Assembly: GCA_947504725.1 (NCBI GenBank)
Contig: CANNHN010000006.1
Coordinates: 62,001-126,000, forward strand
From: Bacteroidota bacterium
Lineage (GTDB): Bacteria; Bacteroidota; Bacteroidia; 2-12-FULL-35-15
DNA length: 64,000 nucleotides
Reading direction: 5' to 3'
Positions 16,940 to 25,016 of this stretch are shown here, piece by piece. The translations under genes were made by a program, and so were the position numbers. A model generated the notes under the pieces. It had not been told where the DNA came from. It saw nothing but the letters and a program-made list of their open reading frames with translations, and ran no database searches. Position 1 is the stretch's first letter; every line of letters begins with the position of its first letter.

Positions 16940-17107
16940 ATATGTTTGCAAACGAAATTAGACTACGAATGTACGAATTTTAGAGAAACGAAAGAAAGGT
17001 TCAGAAATTGCATCTTTTAGGGTGAAAAGTAATATTTATTCAGCACAGGAAACCCCTTCAACCTCTTGTCGTCTTGGGGTTTTTCATTTTATACTACTAT
17101 CCCAAAT

Positions 17108-17131
17108 GTCATCCTGAGCGGAGTCGAAGGG
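17108..17131 (+). repeat. Dispersed 24-base repeat, copy 1
   Basis: Begins GTCATCCTGAGCGGAGTC and ends GAAGGG. It lies 7 bases beyond the stop of the GIY-YIG gene and is opposed by an inverted copy at 17486-17509. Further direct copies occur at 43978, 44449 and 45832. Confidence 0.9.
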
Positions 17132-17137
17132 TGTGGA

Positions 17138-17449
17138 CTACAAGGCATTACTGGAATGAGAATCATTTCTACAAACGGAAAGTTGCTTCAATCTATCCCA
17201 ATTAGAATCAATCAAAGCTTGTTTCTTCTTTTTGCTCCATCCTTTCAGTTTATTTTCAAAACTAATTGCAGATAAAGGGTCATTAAATAATTCATAGAAT
17301 ACGATTTCTAATGGTCTTCTAGAAAAAGTATAACAACTCCTTATAACACCTTGGGTATGTTGCTCAAATCTCATCTCTAAATCATTTGTTACACCAACAT
17401 AAAATGAGTCATCAGAACATCTTAAGATATAAACATACATTGTCTTCAT
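17138..17449 (-). CDS. Small GIY-YIG nuclease (YhbQ/UPF0213-like)
   Basis: A 103-residue single-domain GIY-YIG protein: the motif reads YVYILRC...FYVGVT (about 5-20), with the conserved Arg in MRFEQH and Glu in the later FENKLKGWSKKKK stretch (about 64-77). Family members are small structure-selective or non-specific DNA nucleases, and many stay uncharacterised. The ATG at 17449 is followed three codons later by an alternative ATG. The gene is inserted between the PASTA gene and ddl and is enclosed by an inverted pair of a dispersed repeat found elsewhere in the window. This suggests that gene plus repeats form a unit, perhaps analogous to REP-associated tyrosine transposase arrangements. Confidence 0.9.
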   Translation of the reverse strand: MKTMYVYILRCSDDSFYVGVTNDLEMRFEQHTQGVIRSCYTFSRRPLEIVFYELFNDPLSAISFENKLKGWSKKKKQALIDSNWDRLKQLSVCRNDSHSSNAL

Positions 17450-17485
17450 AAAAATTGATTGACTTTCAAAAACATCCGCTTATCG

Positions 17486-17509
17486 CCCTTCGACTCCGCT
17501 CAGGGTGAC
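17486..17509 (-). repeat. Dispersed 24-base repeat, copy 2 (inverted)
   Basis: Reads CCCTTCGACTCCGCTCAGGG then TGAC on the plus strand, the reverse complement of copy 1 with one difference. Together with two flanking bases it is identical over 26 bases to the reverse complement of the copy at 43978-44003. It lies 36 bases upstream of the GIY-YIG start and 22 bases after the ddl stop. Confidence 0.9.
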
Positions 17510-17531
17510 ACAGAGTTTTGTTCTACAAAAT

Positions 17532-20240
17532 TTAAGACTTAACGAGTAATTTTCGTTTTTGAAACGCAAAATCCAGGATACGGTCAATAAAATCGTAAGG
17601 TTTATAGCCATTGATGGCTGTCTGGTGGAAAATACAAGTTGCAGGAGTCATTCCAGGCAAGGAATTCACTTCAACAAATACAACCTCTACTCTATTTACA
17701 TCGTAAATTCTGACAAAAGCATCAATACGAGTATAACCATTGATGTTTAATAATTTTGCAGCGCCACCCAACGTTTGTTTTACCTGATCAGAAATTTTCT
17801 GACGCTCAGCATTATCTTTTGAATAACGAGCTGGAGTAATGTTCTGACCTTGTCCCGCTAAAAATTTTTCTTCTAACGATAAAACTTCTCCTTCACTCAA
17901 TGCTTCTGATGCTTCAAAAACTTCGTATTCAACCGTCCCATTTGATGCATATTTCGTTAACATTCCACCTGTTACTTCCAAAAAGTGATTTGCATCTCTT
18001 TTCGAAATCAATTCTTCAACTAGGATTACTGGCTTTTGAGGAAACTCTTCTTTGTCTTTGATGTGTAATACTTTTGCTGCCGCTTCGTCCAAAGCTTCTT
18101 GTTTACGGAAGATTAATTTTGCGAATGCTTCAAATTCTTCTGCTGTTTTTATTTTTTTGACAGCTGAAGAACAACCATCATCAACAGGCTTTGCAATAAA
18201 TGGATAATGGATTTTATCCTTTATAGTCGTTAATATTTTGGTATGATCAGCATTCCAATCTGCTTCGGTTACTAACAAATGTTCGGCAACCAAGAATCCA
18301 TTTTGTTTTAGAATTTCGTTGGTACGGTATTTATCAATTGTGATTTGTGAACTCTCTACTCCAGAACCATTGTATGGCAAACCGACTCTTTCCAAATTCA
18401 CTTGCACTGCTCCATCTTCACCTGGACGACCATGCAACGCAATAAAAACACAATCCACCATTTTCGCTAAATCATCGTAAGTAATACGTGTTGGTTTCGC
18501 TAAATTATCGATGTTCGAATACTTCGTTGTGATTTCTGAACTTTCAGAAATAATTTGTTTTACTAATTCGTGAATTTTATAATTATCGATTTTGTCTTTA
18601 ATATCATCCGCATTATCCTTCAACAAAATATTGACTGGAATCTGATACATAATGTGCTCATCATTGCTTCCAGTTAGGAAAACAGGAATAGGCTCATACT
18701 TTGCAGAGGATGCTAGTTTCTCATAAATATTTCTTCCGCTCTCAACGGAAATATGTCGCTCTGAAGAATACCCTCCAAGAATCACAGCTACTTTTGTTTT
18801 TTGAGTTGTAGAATTCTGATCTTCTAAAATGGAGACATCTAACTTCTTTAATAATCCATCAAACAATCCGCTATTCTTTGTGGCAATAACTCTTTGAGCC
18901 AATGATGTTCTAATAATGTAGGTTAAAAATTGTGAAGGATTTAAACCAATTTCAGCTGCTTGATGGAAGAAAAAAGAGGATGGCATCATTCCAGAAGTAG
19001 TATTAGGGTCGTTCAAAAAGATTTTCCCTTCTTTTGAAATAAATCCATCGATACGGGCATATACATCAAATTTTAACTCATAAAACAAACGTTCACATTC
19101 TTTTCGAATGGCTTGAATTTGTTCATTCGGAATATCAATAGGTGTAATTTTACGTGATAAGCCTGGTAAATATTTTGAACGGTAATCAAATAGCTCTTTT
19201 CCTTTTCTGATTTCCGTTGGTGGCAATGCGATTGCTTTTCCTTGCTCATCTTGTGCTACAATACATGAGAATTCTTTTCCTTCAATAAAACCTTCAATTA
19301 GCACTTTGTTTTCGCCATCAAGTGATTCTAATACTGCACCTTCTTTTTCTTTTTCAAAAAGTGTATCCAAATAATTTTTCAAATCCGCAGGATGATAAAC
19401 TGTTTTTTTATCTGGATATGTTGAAGTCCAAACAGACAAAGGCATTCCAATACCTTCACGGATATCAGCAATTGCACGTAGTGAACTAAATTTTTCTTCG
19501 TCAGATAGTTTTTTCCATTGTCCAGCATCAATCCATTCTGTAAAAAATGCTTTTCCAACGGCTCCCATTAAAGCATAATTTTCGTCATCATGCAAAATAC
19601 TTATACCGATAGATGAGCCTTGATTTGCTGGTTTTACAACTAAAGGAAATCCAAGTTCTTCTTTTACTTTACGTAATACTTCTGTGCAGTTACCACTAAT
19701 AAATTCTTCTCTATCAATGGTAAAAAATTTCGGACTATTAAATCCTGCATTTACCATCAATCGTTTTTGAACGCTTTTATCTATACCGATAGCCGAAGGC
19801 AAAATTCCGGAGCCTGAGTATGGAATTCCAAGGTATTCAAACAAGCCTTGAATTTTTCCGTCTTCTCCAAATGGTCCGTGTAAACATAAAAAAGCAAAAT
19901 CGAATTGTGACTTTAATTCATTCGGTTCAAGTTTCTTTCCTATTTTATTAATGAGTTCTAATTGCTGAGCGGAAGACAATGCTCCAATTTGTTCAGCATA
20001 AATTTGAAAGTCGCCATCCTTTGTAGGAATAAATTCTGCGGGTGGATAAAAATCGCGGACACTTCCTTTGTAAACAAATTCCCAATTGAGTAAAACAAAA
20101 TTTCCGAAGCTGTCGACAAAAACGGGAACGGCTTCAAATAAAGATTTATTGAGATTATCGTAAACAGTTCTTCCTCCAGCAAATGAGATTTCACGCTCTT
20201 TAGAAAAACCGCCAAAAATGATTCCGATTTTAATTTTCAT
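17532..20240 (-). CDS. Tandem (two-module) D-alanine--D-alanine ligase
   Basis: About 902 residues from the ATG at 20240 (GTG two codons earlier is possible), more than twice the usual 300-370 of Ddl. Module 1 (about 5-465) has the N-terminal IGIIFGGFSKEREIS, LHGPFGEDG, the ATP-grasp VVKPANQGSSIG, a roughly 70-residue insertion (about 235-305) and the metal-binding end NDPNTTSGM, where canonical Ddl has E-V-N-T-x-P-G-M. Module 2 (about 485-904) has VAVILGGYSSERHIS, LHGRPGEDG, AKPVDDGCSS and the canonical VEVNSLPGMT. Both halves therefore keep ATP-grasp features. It should make D-Ala-D-Ala or a related depsipeptide for peptidoglycan. Whether both modules are active is unknown. Confidence 0.9.
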   Translation of the reverse strand: MKIKIGIIFGGFSKEREISFAGGRTVYDNLNKSLFEAVPVFVDSFGNFVLLNWEFVYKGSVRDFYPPAEFIPTKDGDFQIYAEQIGALSSAQQLELINKIGKKLEPNELKSQFDFAFLCLHGPFGEDGKIQGLFEYLGIPYSGSGILPSAIGIDKSVQKRLMVNAGFNSPKFFTIDREEFISGNCTEVLRKVKEELGFPLVVKPANQGSSIGISILHDDENYALMGAVGKAFFTEWIDAGQWKKLSDEEKFSSLRAIADIREGIGMPLSVWTSTYPDKKTVYHPADLKNYLDTLFEKEKEGAVLESLDGENKVLIEGFIEGKEFSCIVAQDEQGKAIALPPTEIRKGKELFDYRSKYLPGLSRKITPIDIPNEQIQAIRKECERLFYELKFDVYARIDGFISKEGKIFLNDPNTTSGMMPSSFFFHQAAEIGLNPSQFLTYIIRTSLAQRVIATKNSGLFDGLLKKLDVSILEDQNSTTQKTKVAVILGGYSSERHISVESGRNIYEKLASSAKYEPIPVFLTGSNDEHIMYQIPVNILLKDNADDIKDKIDNYKIHELVKQIISESSEITTKYSNIDNLAKPTRITYDDLAKMVDCVFIALHGRPGEDGAVQVNLERVGLPYNGSGVESSQITIDKYRTNEILKQNGFLVAEHLLVTEADWNADHTKILTTIKDKIHYPFIAKPVDDGCSSAVKKIKTAEEFEAFAKLIFRKQEALDEAAAKVLHIKDKEEFPQKPVILVEELISKRDANHFLEVTGGMLTKYASNGTVEYEVFEASEALSEGEVLSLEEKFLAGQGQNITPARYSKDNAERQKISDQVKQTLGGAAKLLNINGYTRIDAFVRIYDVNRVEVVFVEVNSLPGMTPATCIFHQTAINGYKPYDFIDRILDFAFQKRKLLVKS

Positions 20241-20245
20241 ACCCA

Positions 20246-20253
20246 CAAATTTA
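20246..20253 (-). promoter_or_regulatory. Candidate -7 element TAAATTTG next to the ddl start
   Basis: On the minus strand TAAATTTG ends 5 bases before the ATG at 20240. It would allow ddl to be transcribed independently of the polysaccharide operon with a leaderless or nearly leaderless message. Confidence 0.42.
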
Positions 20254-20272
20254 ACTTTAAGAAACGGCTCTT

Positions 20273-20851
20273 TTAAGCAAGTGTCTTCAAGTATTCAACT
20301 AGTTTATTAACAGCTATAGCACGATGACTGATTCTGTTCTTTTCCGAAAGGTCCATTTCTGCAAAAGACTTACTGCTTCCATCAGGCAAAAAGATCGGAT
20401 CATATCCAAATCCGCTATTCCCCCGCTTTTCGGTCAGAATTGTTCCATCGACTATTCCTTCAAATTGCAACTCTTTCCCATTGATTACCAATGAAATAAC
20501 TGTTTTAAAACGTGCTTTTCGATTGCTCATTCCTTTCATTTCCAAAAGAACCTTATCCATGTTATCGTTGGCATTTTTAGCCTCACCAGCATAGCGAGCA
20601 GAAAGCACACCCGGCTGACCATCCAGTGCTTCTACCTCCAAGCCTGTATCATCGGCAAAACAATTTTGACTGTACTTCTCATATACATAAAAAGCCTTTT
20701 GTGAAGCATTTCCTTCAATTGTAGCTTGAGTTTCAGGAATTTCTTCCTGACAGTGAATGTCGTTGAGACTCAAAATTTCAATCGAATTCGGGATTAACAA
20801 CTGAATTTCCTTTGCTTTATTTTGATTGGCTGTTGCGAAGACGAGTTTCAT
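20273..20851 (-). CDS. rdgB: RdgB/HAM1 non-canonical purine NTP pyrophosphatase
   Basis: Hydrolyses dITP, XTP and similar nucleotides to monophosphates, keeping deaminated purines out of DNA and RNA. Of 192 residues from the ATG at 20851, which shares one base with the preceding stop (TAATG); an ATG three codons earlier is possible. Family motifs are all present: FATANQNKAKEI near the N-terminus, FADDTGLEVEALDGQPGVLSARY in the middle, and FGYDPIF then SHRAIA near the end. It is the penultimate gene of the long minus-strand operon and functionally unrelated to the sugar genes. Confidence 0.95.
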   Translation of the reverse strand: MKLVFATANQNKAKEIQLLIPNSIEILSLNDIHCQEEIPETQATIEGNASQKAFYVYEKYSQNCFADDTGLEVEALDGQPGVLSARYAGEAKNANDNMDKVLLEMKGMSNRKARFKTVISLVINGKELQFEGIVDGTILTEKRGNSGFGYDPIFLPDGSSKSFAEMDLSEKNRISHRAIAVNKLVEYLKTLA

Positions 20852-21942
20852 TAATTGCATTCTAATAATTGATTGAATACATCTAAATATTTTTGTTTAT
20901 TGGCTTCAACAGAATATTTTTCTTCTATTGTTTTTCTTCCGGCTTTTCCGATTTTTTCGCGAAGTTCTTTTGATTCAATTAATGCTGATAATTTTTTTAC
21001 CCAATCTGTTTGTGAATCGGCCAAATAACCATTCTCCCCATCTTGAATAATTCTAAAATTAGCACCAATGGCACTTGATATTGTTGGAATGCCAATTGCC
21101 ATGTATTGAATTGCTTTCAATCCGCTTTTACCATACACCCATTCTTCGTTAGGCAAAGGATAGAGGCCTATATCAAATTTTTGAATGGTTGGGATTTCAA
21201 TTTTCTCACTCCATTCATACGCCTCAACACTGATGTTTTCTATGAAAAAATCTTTATCGCCCATTACAACGAGTTTAAATTTGTATTTTTTAGAAAGTTC
21301 TACAAAAACATCAGTAAGTAAATAAAGATATTTTGAAGTACTATGACTTCCGCTCCATCCTAAAATAATTTCAGATTTGTTTTTGTAATCCAAAATTGGA
21401 AAATATCGTTCAGTTGTATTAACTGTACTAGAAATATCTGTTGCGTTTGAATTATACTTCCTTACAAATTCATCTAATTTAGGTGTACATGTAATTACAT
21501 GATTTGCATTTTTCATCAAATAAATCATTTTTTTCTTGCCTTTTAAAGGCTCCCATAATTTATTTGCATCACTCGAATGACCTAAAAAAATCATGTCATC
21601 AATATCATAAATTAATTTCTTAGAAAGTTTCGAAACCATCCACTCAAAAATCGGAAGCCCGATTGGAGTTACCCATAAATGAACGTATACAATATCATAT
21701 TTATGAATACTAAATAAAATTAAAAATCTATTTATATATCCTAAAAGTGTATAGTACAACTTTTGGATTATATAATTGGGCTTGTAAAGAATACTCCATA
21801 AATTTAAGTCTACAAAAGCTTTTGTGGTAAGTTCAAAGCCTGCTTGTTCAAAGCATTCAAAATATTGCTCGTATTTAAGGCGTTGACTCGGAGCCTTATT
21901 TTCAGGGTAAGGAGAGAGAAAAAGTATTTTTCTAGAGGGCAT
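20851..21942 (-). CDS. Glycosyltransferase, GT4-like
   Basis: A 363-residue cytoplasmic or membrane-associated retaining glycosyltransferase of the GT-B fold. The N-terminal domain begins KILFLSPYPENKAPSQRLKYEQYF; the C-terminal nucleotide-sugar domain contains ILGWSGSHSTSKYL, the Gly-rich loop, and the GT4 signature region YGKSGLKAIQYMAIGIPTISS. It would add one sugar of the surface polysaccharide; donor and acceptor are unknown. Its start shares a base with the stop of the upstream GT gene (TAATG), as does its stop with rdgB. Confidence 0.85.
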   Translation of the reverse strand: MPSRKILFLSPYPENKAPSQRLKYEQYFECFEQAGFELTTKAFVDLNLWSILYKPNYIIQKLYYTLLGYINRFLILFSIHKYDIVYVHLWVTPIGLPIFEWMVSKLSKKLIYDIDDMIFLGHSSDANKLWEPLKGKKKMIYLMKNANHVITCTPKLDEFVRKYNSNATDISSTVNTTERYFPILDYKNKSEIILGWSGSHSTSKYLYLLTDVFVELSKKYKFKLVVMGDKDFFIENISVEAYEWSEKIEIPTIQKFDIGLYPLPNEEWVYGKSGLKAIQYMAIGIPTISSAIGANFRIIQDGENGYLADSQTDWVKKLSALIESKELREKIGKAGRKTIEEKYSVEANKQKYLDVFNQLLECN

Positions 21943-23126
21943 TATTTTAACAAATTTCTATAAATATCGTCATAAAATTTAACTCCATTATCAAGAGAAA
22001 AAAGTTGTGTTGAAATGCCTCTCATTTTAATCTTATCAACATTCAGATTATAAGAATTCATTTTACGATCCAACTCTTCTTCATTAAAATAATAAAAACC
22101 AAATTCAGGATAGTCGTCTATTAGCTTTTGTGTGTCCCCAATTTTGTTATAAACCAAGCAAGGCAAACCGCACGACCAATACTCAGCAAGTTTGGTAGGA
22201 TATCTGCCAATAGTAGAAAAACCTGTTTTATAAAACACAAAACCCAAATCGGCTGCAATTAAGTATTCTGCAACCTCAGTGTATGCAACTGATTTGATTA
22301 TAATTTTTTTACTTATTTCAGGTGCTAATTTCGGGAATGTATCTTCCAGTGTTTTTGTAAGAATGAGAAGTTTTGAATTGGGATACGATTTAAGAAACGA
22401 CTCAAATGCTTTTATTAGAATATTTATATCATAATTACCACCAAGAGATCCGCTGTAGAGGAAAATTTTTTCTGCTGGATCGATGTTTAATTTCTTTTTT
22501 AAATCATCTTTTACAGAAGTATCAAAAGCTCTGAAAATTTTCTGATTCACACATGTTGGAATTGTTTTTATTTTATCTGAATCAATATTAAAAGAATTTA
22601 TAATCTCTTTCTTTCCTGCTTCAGTTAAAGACACTACAATGTCGGAGTACTTAAAAAAGCTTCGTTCTTTCTTCTTAAAAAAAATATATATCGGACGATA
22701 CATCTTACCAGCCCAATGACCACTTTCAAGTTTCTCATCCGCCCAAAAGCCTCGCATATCAAAGATAAATTTTGCTTTAAACTTGCTTTTAAACGCCAAA
22801 CCTATAAAACTAGTTATATAACCTCTGCAGTGAACAATGTCATGATTTTTAAACTTAGATGCTTTTCTGCGTAATTTAACTAAATCAAAAAGTGTAGATA
22901 AAATAGGAGGATTGGAAGTATAACTTAAAGGAATCCATTCAATGTTTGAAGTAGAACACAACTCTTTAATTCTATTGCCTTTCTTTTCAAAAGCTTCATT
23001 TTTTTCAAAACTGATAAGCGTAATTCGATGTCCACCATTTGATAAACCAATGAGGTAGGACAACACTTGTGATTCACCTAAAGCATCAGTCATTCCATCA
23101 TAAGACAAATAGAGAACCTTAGACAT
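21942..23126 (-). CDS. Glycosyltransferase, GT4-like
   Basis: A GT-B-fold transferase of about 394 residues from the ATG at 23126, which overlaps the epimerase stop by 8 bases; ATGs 3 and 10 codons further upstream are possible. The N-terminus reads VLYLSYDGMTDALGESQV, typical of a subset of bacterial GT4 enzymes. The donor domain has FLYSGSLGGNYD and GFVFYKTGFSTIGRYPTKLAEYWSCGLP, the E-x7-E type region. It belongs to the surface polysaccharide operon. Substrate is unknown. Confidence 0.85.
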   Translation of the reverse strand: MSKVLYLSYDGMTDALGESQVLSYLIGLSNGGHRITLISFEKNEAFEKKGNRIKELCSTSNIEWIPLSYTSNPPILSTLFDLVKLRRKASKFKNHDIVHCRGYITSFIGLAFKSKFKAKFIFDMRGFWADEKLESGHWAGKMYRPIYIFFKKKERSFFKYSDIVVSLTEAGKKEIINSFNIDSDKIKTIPTCVNQKIFRAFDTSVKDDLKKKLNIDPAEKIFLYSGSLGGNYDINILIKAFESFLKSYPNSKLLILTKTLEDTFPKLAPEISKKIIIKSVAYTEVAEYLIAADLGFVFYKTGFSTIGRYPTKLAEYWSCGLPCLVYNKIGDTQKLIDDYPEFGFYYFNEEELDRKMNSYNLNVDKIKMRGISTQLFSLDNGVKFYDDIYRNLLK

Positions 23127-24075
23127 TTTTTCCATCGTACCATTTAATAAACTCACTTATTCCATCTTCGAATTTAACTTTTGGTTGATAGCCCAACATT
23201 TTATCAGCTTTTGAAATGTCTGCATAGGTAATTTCCACTTCACCTTTTTGCCATTCTTTCCGAATGATATTTGGCTTTACATTCAATTCAGAATAAATCG
23301 TTTGAATCAATTTTTTAAGGGTAACTGGATAGTTGTTACCAATATTAAATTTTTCATAAACATGTTCATGCTGAATTAAATAATTAAGAGCACAGTAAAT
23401 ACCTTCAACAATATCTGCAACATACGTATAATCTCTAGCTGTTTCGCCATCACCAAACATTTCGATTGATTTTCCTTCCTTAATCAACTTAACAAATTTA
23501 AAAATGGCTAAATCAGGTCGTTGACGAGGACCAAAAACAGTAAAAAAGCGAAGGTTAATTGTATCGATGTTATACAATTGATGATAAGTATAATTCATCA
23601 ATTCGCCTGCCTTTTTTGTATAAGCATAAGGAGAAATAGGTGAGTTGCAAGCATCTAATTCTGTAAAAGGAACTACAGATGTGTTTCCATAAATGGAAGA
23701 AGAGGAACCAAAGATGTACTTTTTAATATTCTTTTCAACCAAAAAATCTAAAAGATTTTGAGTTCCAACAATATTGCAATTAAGATAGTGCAAAGGATTA
23801 GAAATAGATGGGCGAACACCTGCTTTGGCAGCTAAATGAATTACAACATCAACACCATCAATATCTGACAAGCTTCCGTTAATAGTTAAATCGGCATCTT
23901 TAAAAACAAAGTTGGGGTGATTGATAAATAAATTAAGATTTGTTTCTTTAATAGAGCGAGGGTAAAAATCATCGAAATTATCAACTCCAATAACCTTCAA
24001 GTTATGAGACAGTAATATTTCGCATAAATGCGACCCAATAAAACCAGCACATCCAGTTACCAAAACAGTTGTCAT
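23119..24075 (-). CDS. NAD-dependent nucleotide-sugar epimerase (UDP-glucuronate 4-epimerase-like)
   Basis: Short-chain dehydrogenase/reductase of 318 residues acting on UDP-sugars. It shows the NAD-binding GCAGFIGSHL (about 8-17), HLAAKAGVRPSI, SSSSIYGNT, the catalytic YAYTKKAGE (Tyr-x3-Lys) and LRFFTVFGPRQRPDLAIFKF. The last two segments most resemble UDP-glucuronate 4-epimerases, so UDP-galacturonate is the likely product. UDP-glucose or UDP-GlcNAc epimerisation cannot be excluded. The start overlaps the GT61 stop as ATGA. A galacturonic acid residue would give the AsnB-like enzyme a carboxyl to amidate, which is inference. Confidence 0.86.
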   Translation of the reverse strand: MTTVLVTGCAGFIGSHLCEILLSHNLKVIGVDNFDDFYPRSIKETNLNLFINHPNFVFKDADLTINGSLSDIDGVDVVIHLAAKAGVRPSISNPLHYLNCNIVGTQNLLDFLVEKNIKKYIFGSSSSIYGNTSVVPFTELDACNSPISPYAYTKKAGELMNYTYHQLYNIDTINLRFFTVFGPRQRPDLAIFKFVKLIKEGKSIEMFGDGETARDYTYVADIVEGIYCALNYLIQHEHVYEKFNIGNNYPVTLKKLIQTIYSELNVKPNIIRKEWQKGEVEITYADISKADKMLGYQPKVKFEDGISEFIKWYDGKNV

Positions 24076-24968
24076 TCGAATTTGTTTAATATGTTTTCAA
24101 ACTCAGCTACATTTATGATCAAGTCGGCAATATCGACTGGTGCATTTGCATTTGCTCCACAATCACACAACAACCGAGTATAGCTAATATTAAGTTCTTT
24201 TGCCATTCTTTCGTAACAACAATTGATGAATGCATTCTTTTTATACAATTCCAGTATCGTTGTATTTTCGTGCATAAAGATACAATTTGTAAGTGCAGCT
24301 CCGTGTATAGAAATTAAAATTTTACAAGAAGAAAACAGCTTGATCTGCTCTAAAAAAGACAAATTATCAGCATCCACAACAACAAATCCGAATTTTTCCA
24401 GAATTGGCATTAACATATCTTCGTTCTCCACTTTTCTTTTTGCTGCATTTTTCCGCGTAATGTAAATTTTGGAAACGGGAGCTGTTACTCGAATAGTATA
24501 ATAACTAAGAAAATGAGTTTTGACCGCATTCAATTGTTTCTTCTGATAAAATCCCGAATCCGGATTAAACGGGATTGTAAGATCTTCAACAAAAGCACCT
24601 GTTCTTGCGGGAAGCTTTATAACAGATTTGAATGAGTAAGTTGATAAGGTCTCAAAAGCAAATTTTGGATAATCGGCAGGTATAATTAAATTATACTCTT
24701 GAGTATTAACACCTAACAAGCGAACTAAAGACTCTGTGATCCAATGATGATAACCTGAACTCCAATGATTATGAATCATTAAATTGTTTATTCCATCAAT
24801 CTTAATTTTAGGCTCGGCAAATCGCTTAAAAATGGCATACTTATAAAAATAGAATGATGAAACATTATTAAATACGGAAGCTTTCACCAAACGTAAATTT
24901 TTGAGCGCAATACCAGAGTTAGTGATATAAACGGAAGAAATTATTTCAAAATTTACAGAAGCATTCAT
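24072..24968 (-). CDS. GT61 (DUF563) family glycosyltransferase
   Basis: About 298 residues from the ATG at 24968; an in-frame TTG 5 codons upstream is less likely. The family hallmark is the C-terminal block around ISIHGAALTNCIFMHENT followed by ILELYKKN, preceded by KIYITRKNAAKRK, as in the GT61/EOGT family whose members transfer xylose, GlcNAc or other sugars. There is no signal peptide. Role within the polysaccharide operon is inferred from position; the donor sugar is unknown. The gene lies 48 bases downstream of asnB. Confidence 0.82.
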   Translation of the reverse strand: MNASVNFEIISSVYITNSGIALKNLRLVKASVFNNVSSFYFYKYAIFKRFAEPKIKIDGINNLMIHNHWSSGYHHWITESLVRLLGVNTQEYNLIIPADYPKFAFETLSTYSFKSVIKLPARTGAFVEDLTIPFNPDSGFYQKKQLNAVKTHFLSYYTIRVTAPVSKIYITRKNAAKRKVENEDMLMPILEKFGFVVVDADNLSFLEQIKLFSSCKILISIHGAALTNCIFMHENTTILELYKKNAFINCCYERMAKELNISYTRLLCDCGANANAPVDIADLIINVAEFENILNKFE

Positions 24969-25016
24969 CCTTTCTGTTTTCAAAAGCTTTGAAAGATTGT
25001 ATTATTTATCATTTTA

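Noticed and set aside
17049-17090. Hairpin AAACCCC/GGGGTTT with a T-run as a terminator
   Set aside because: It is oriented for the plus strand, where no gene precedes it, and the T-run on the minus strand is poor. The loop is also long.
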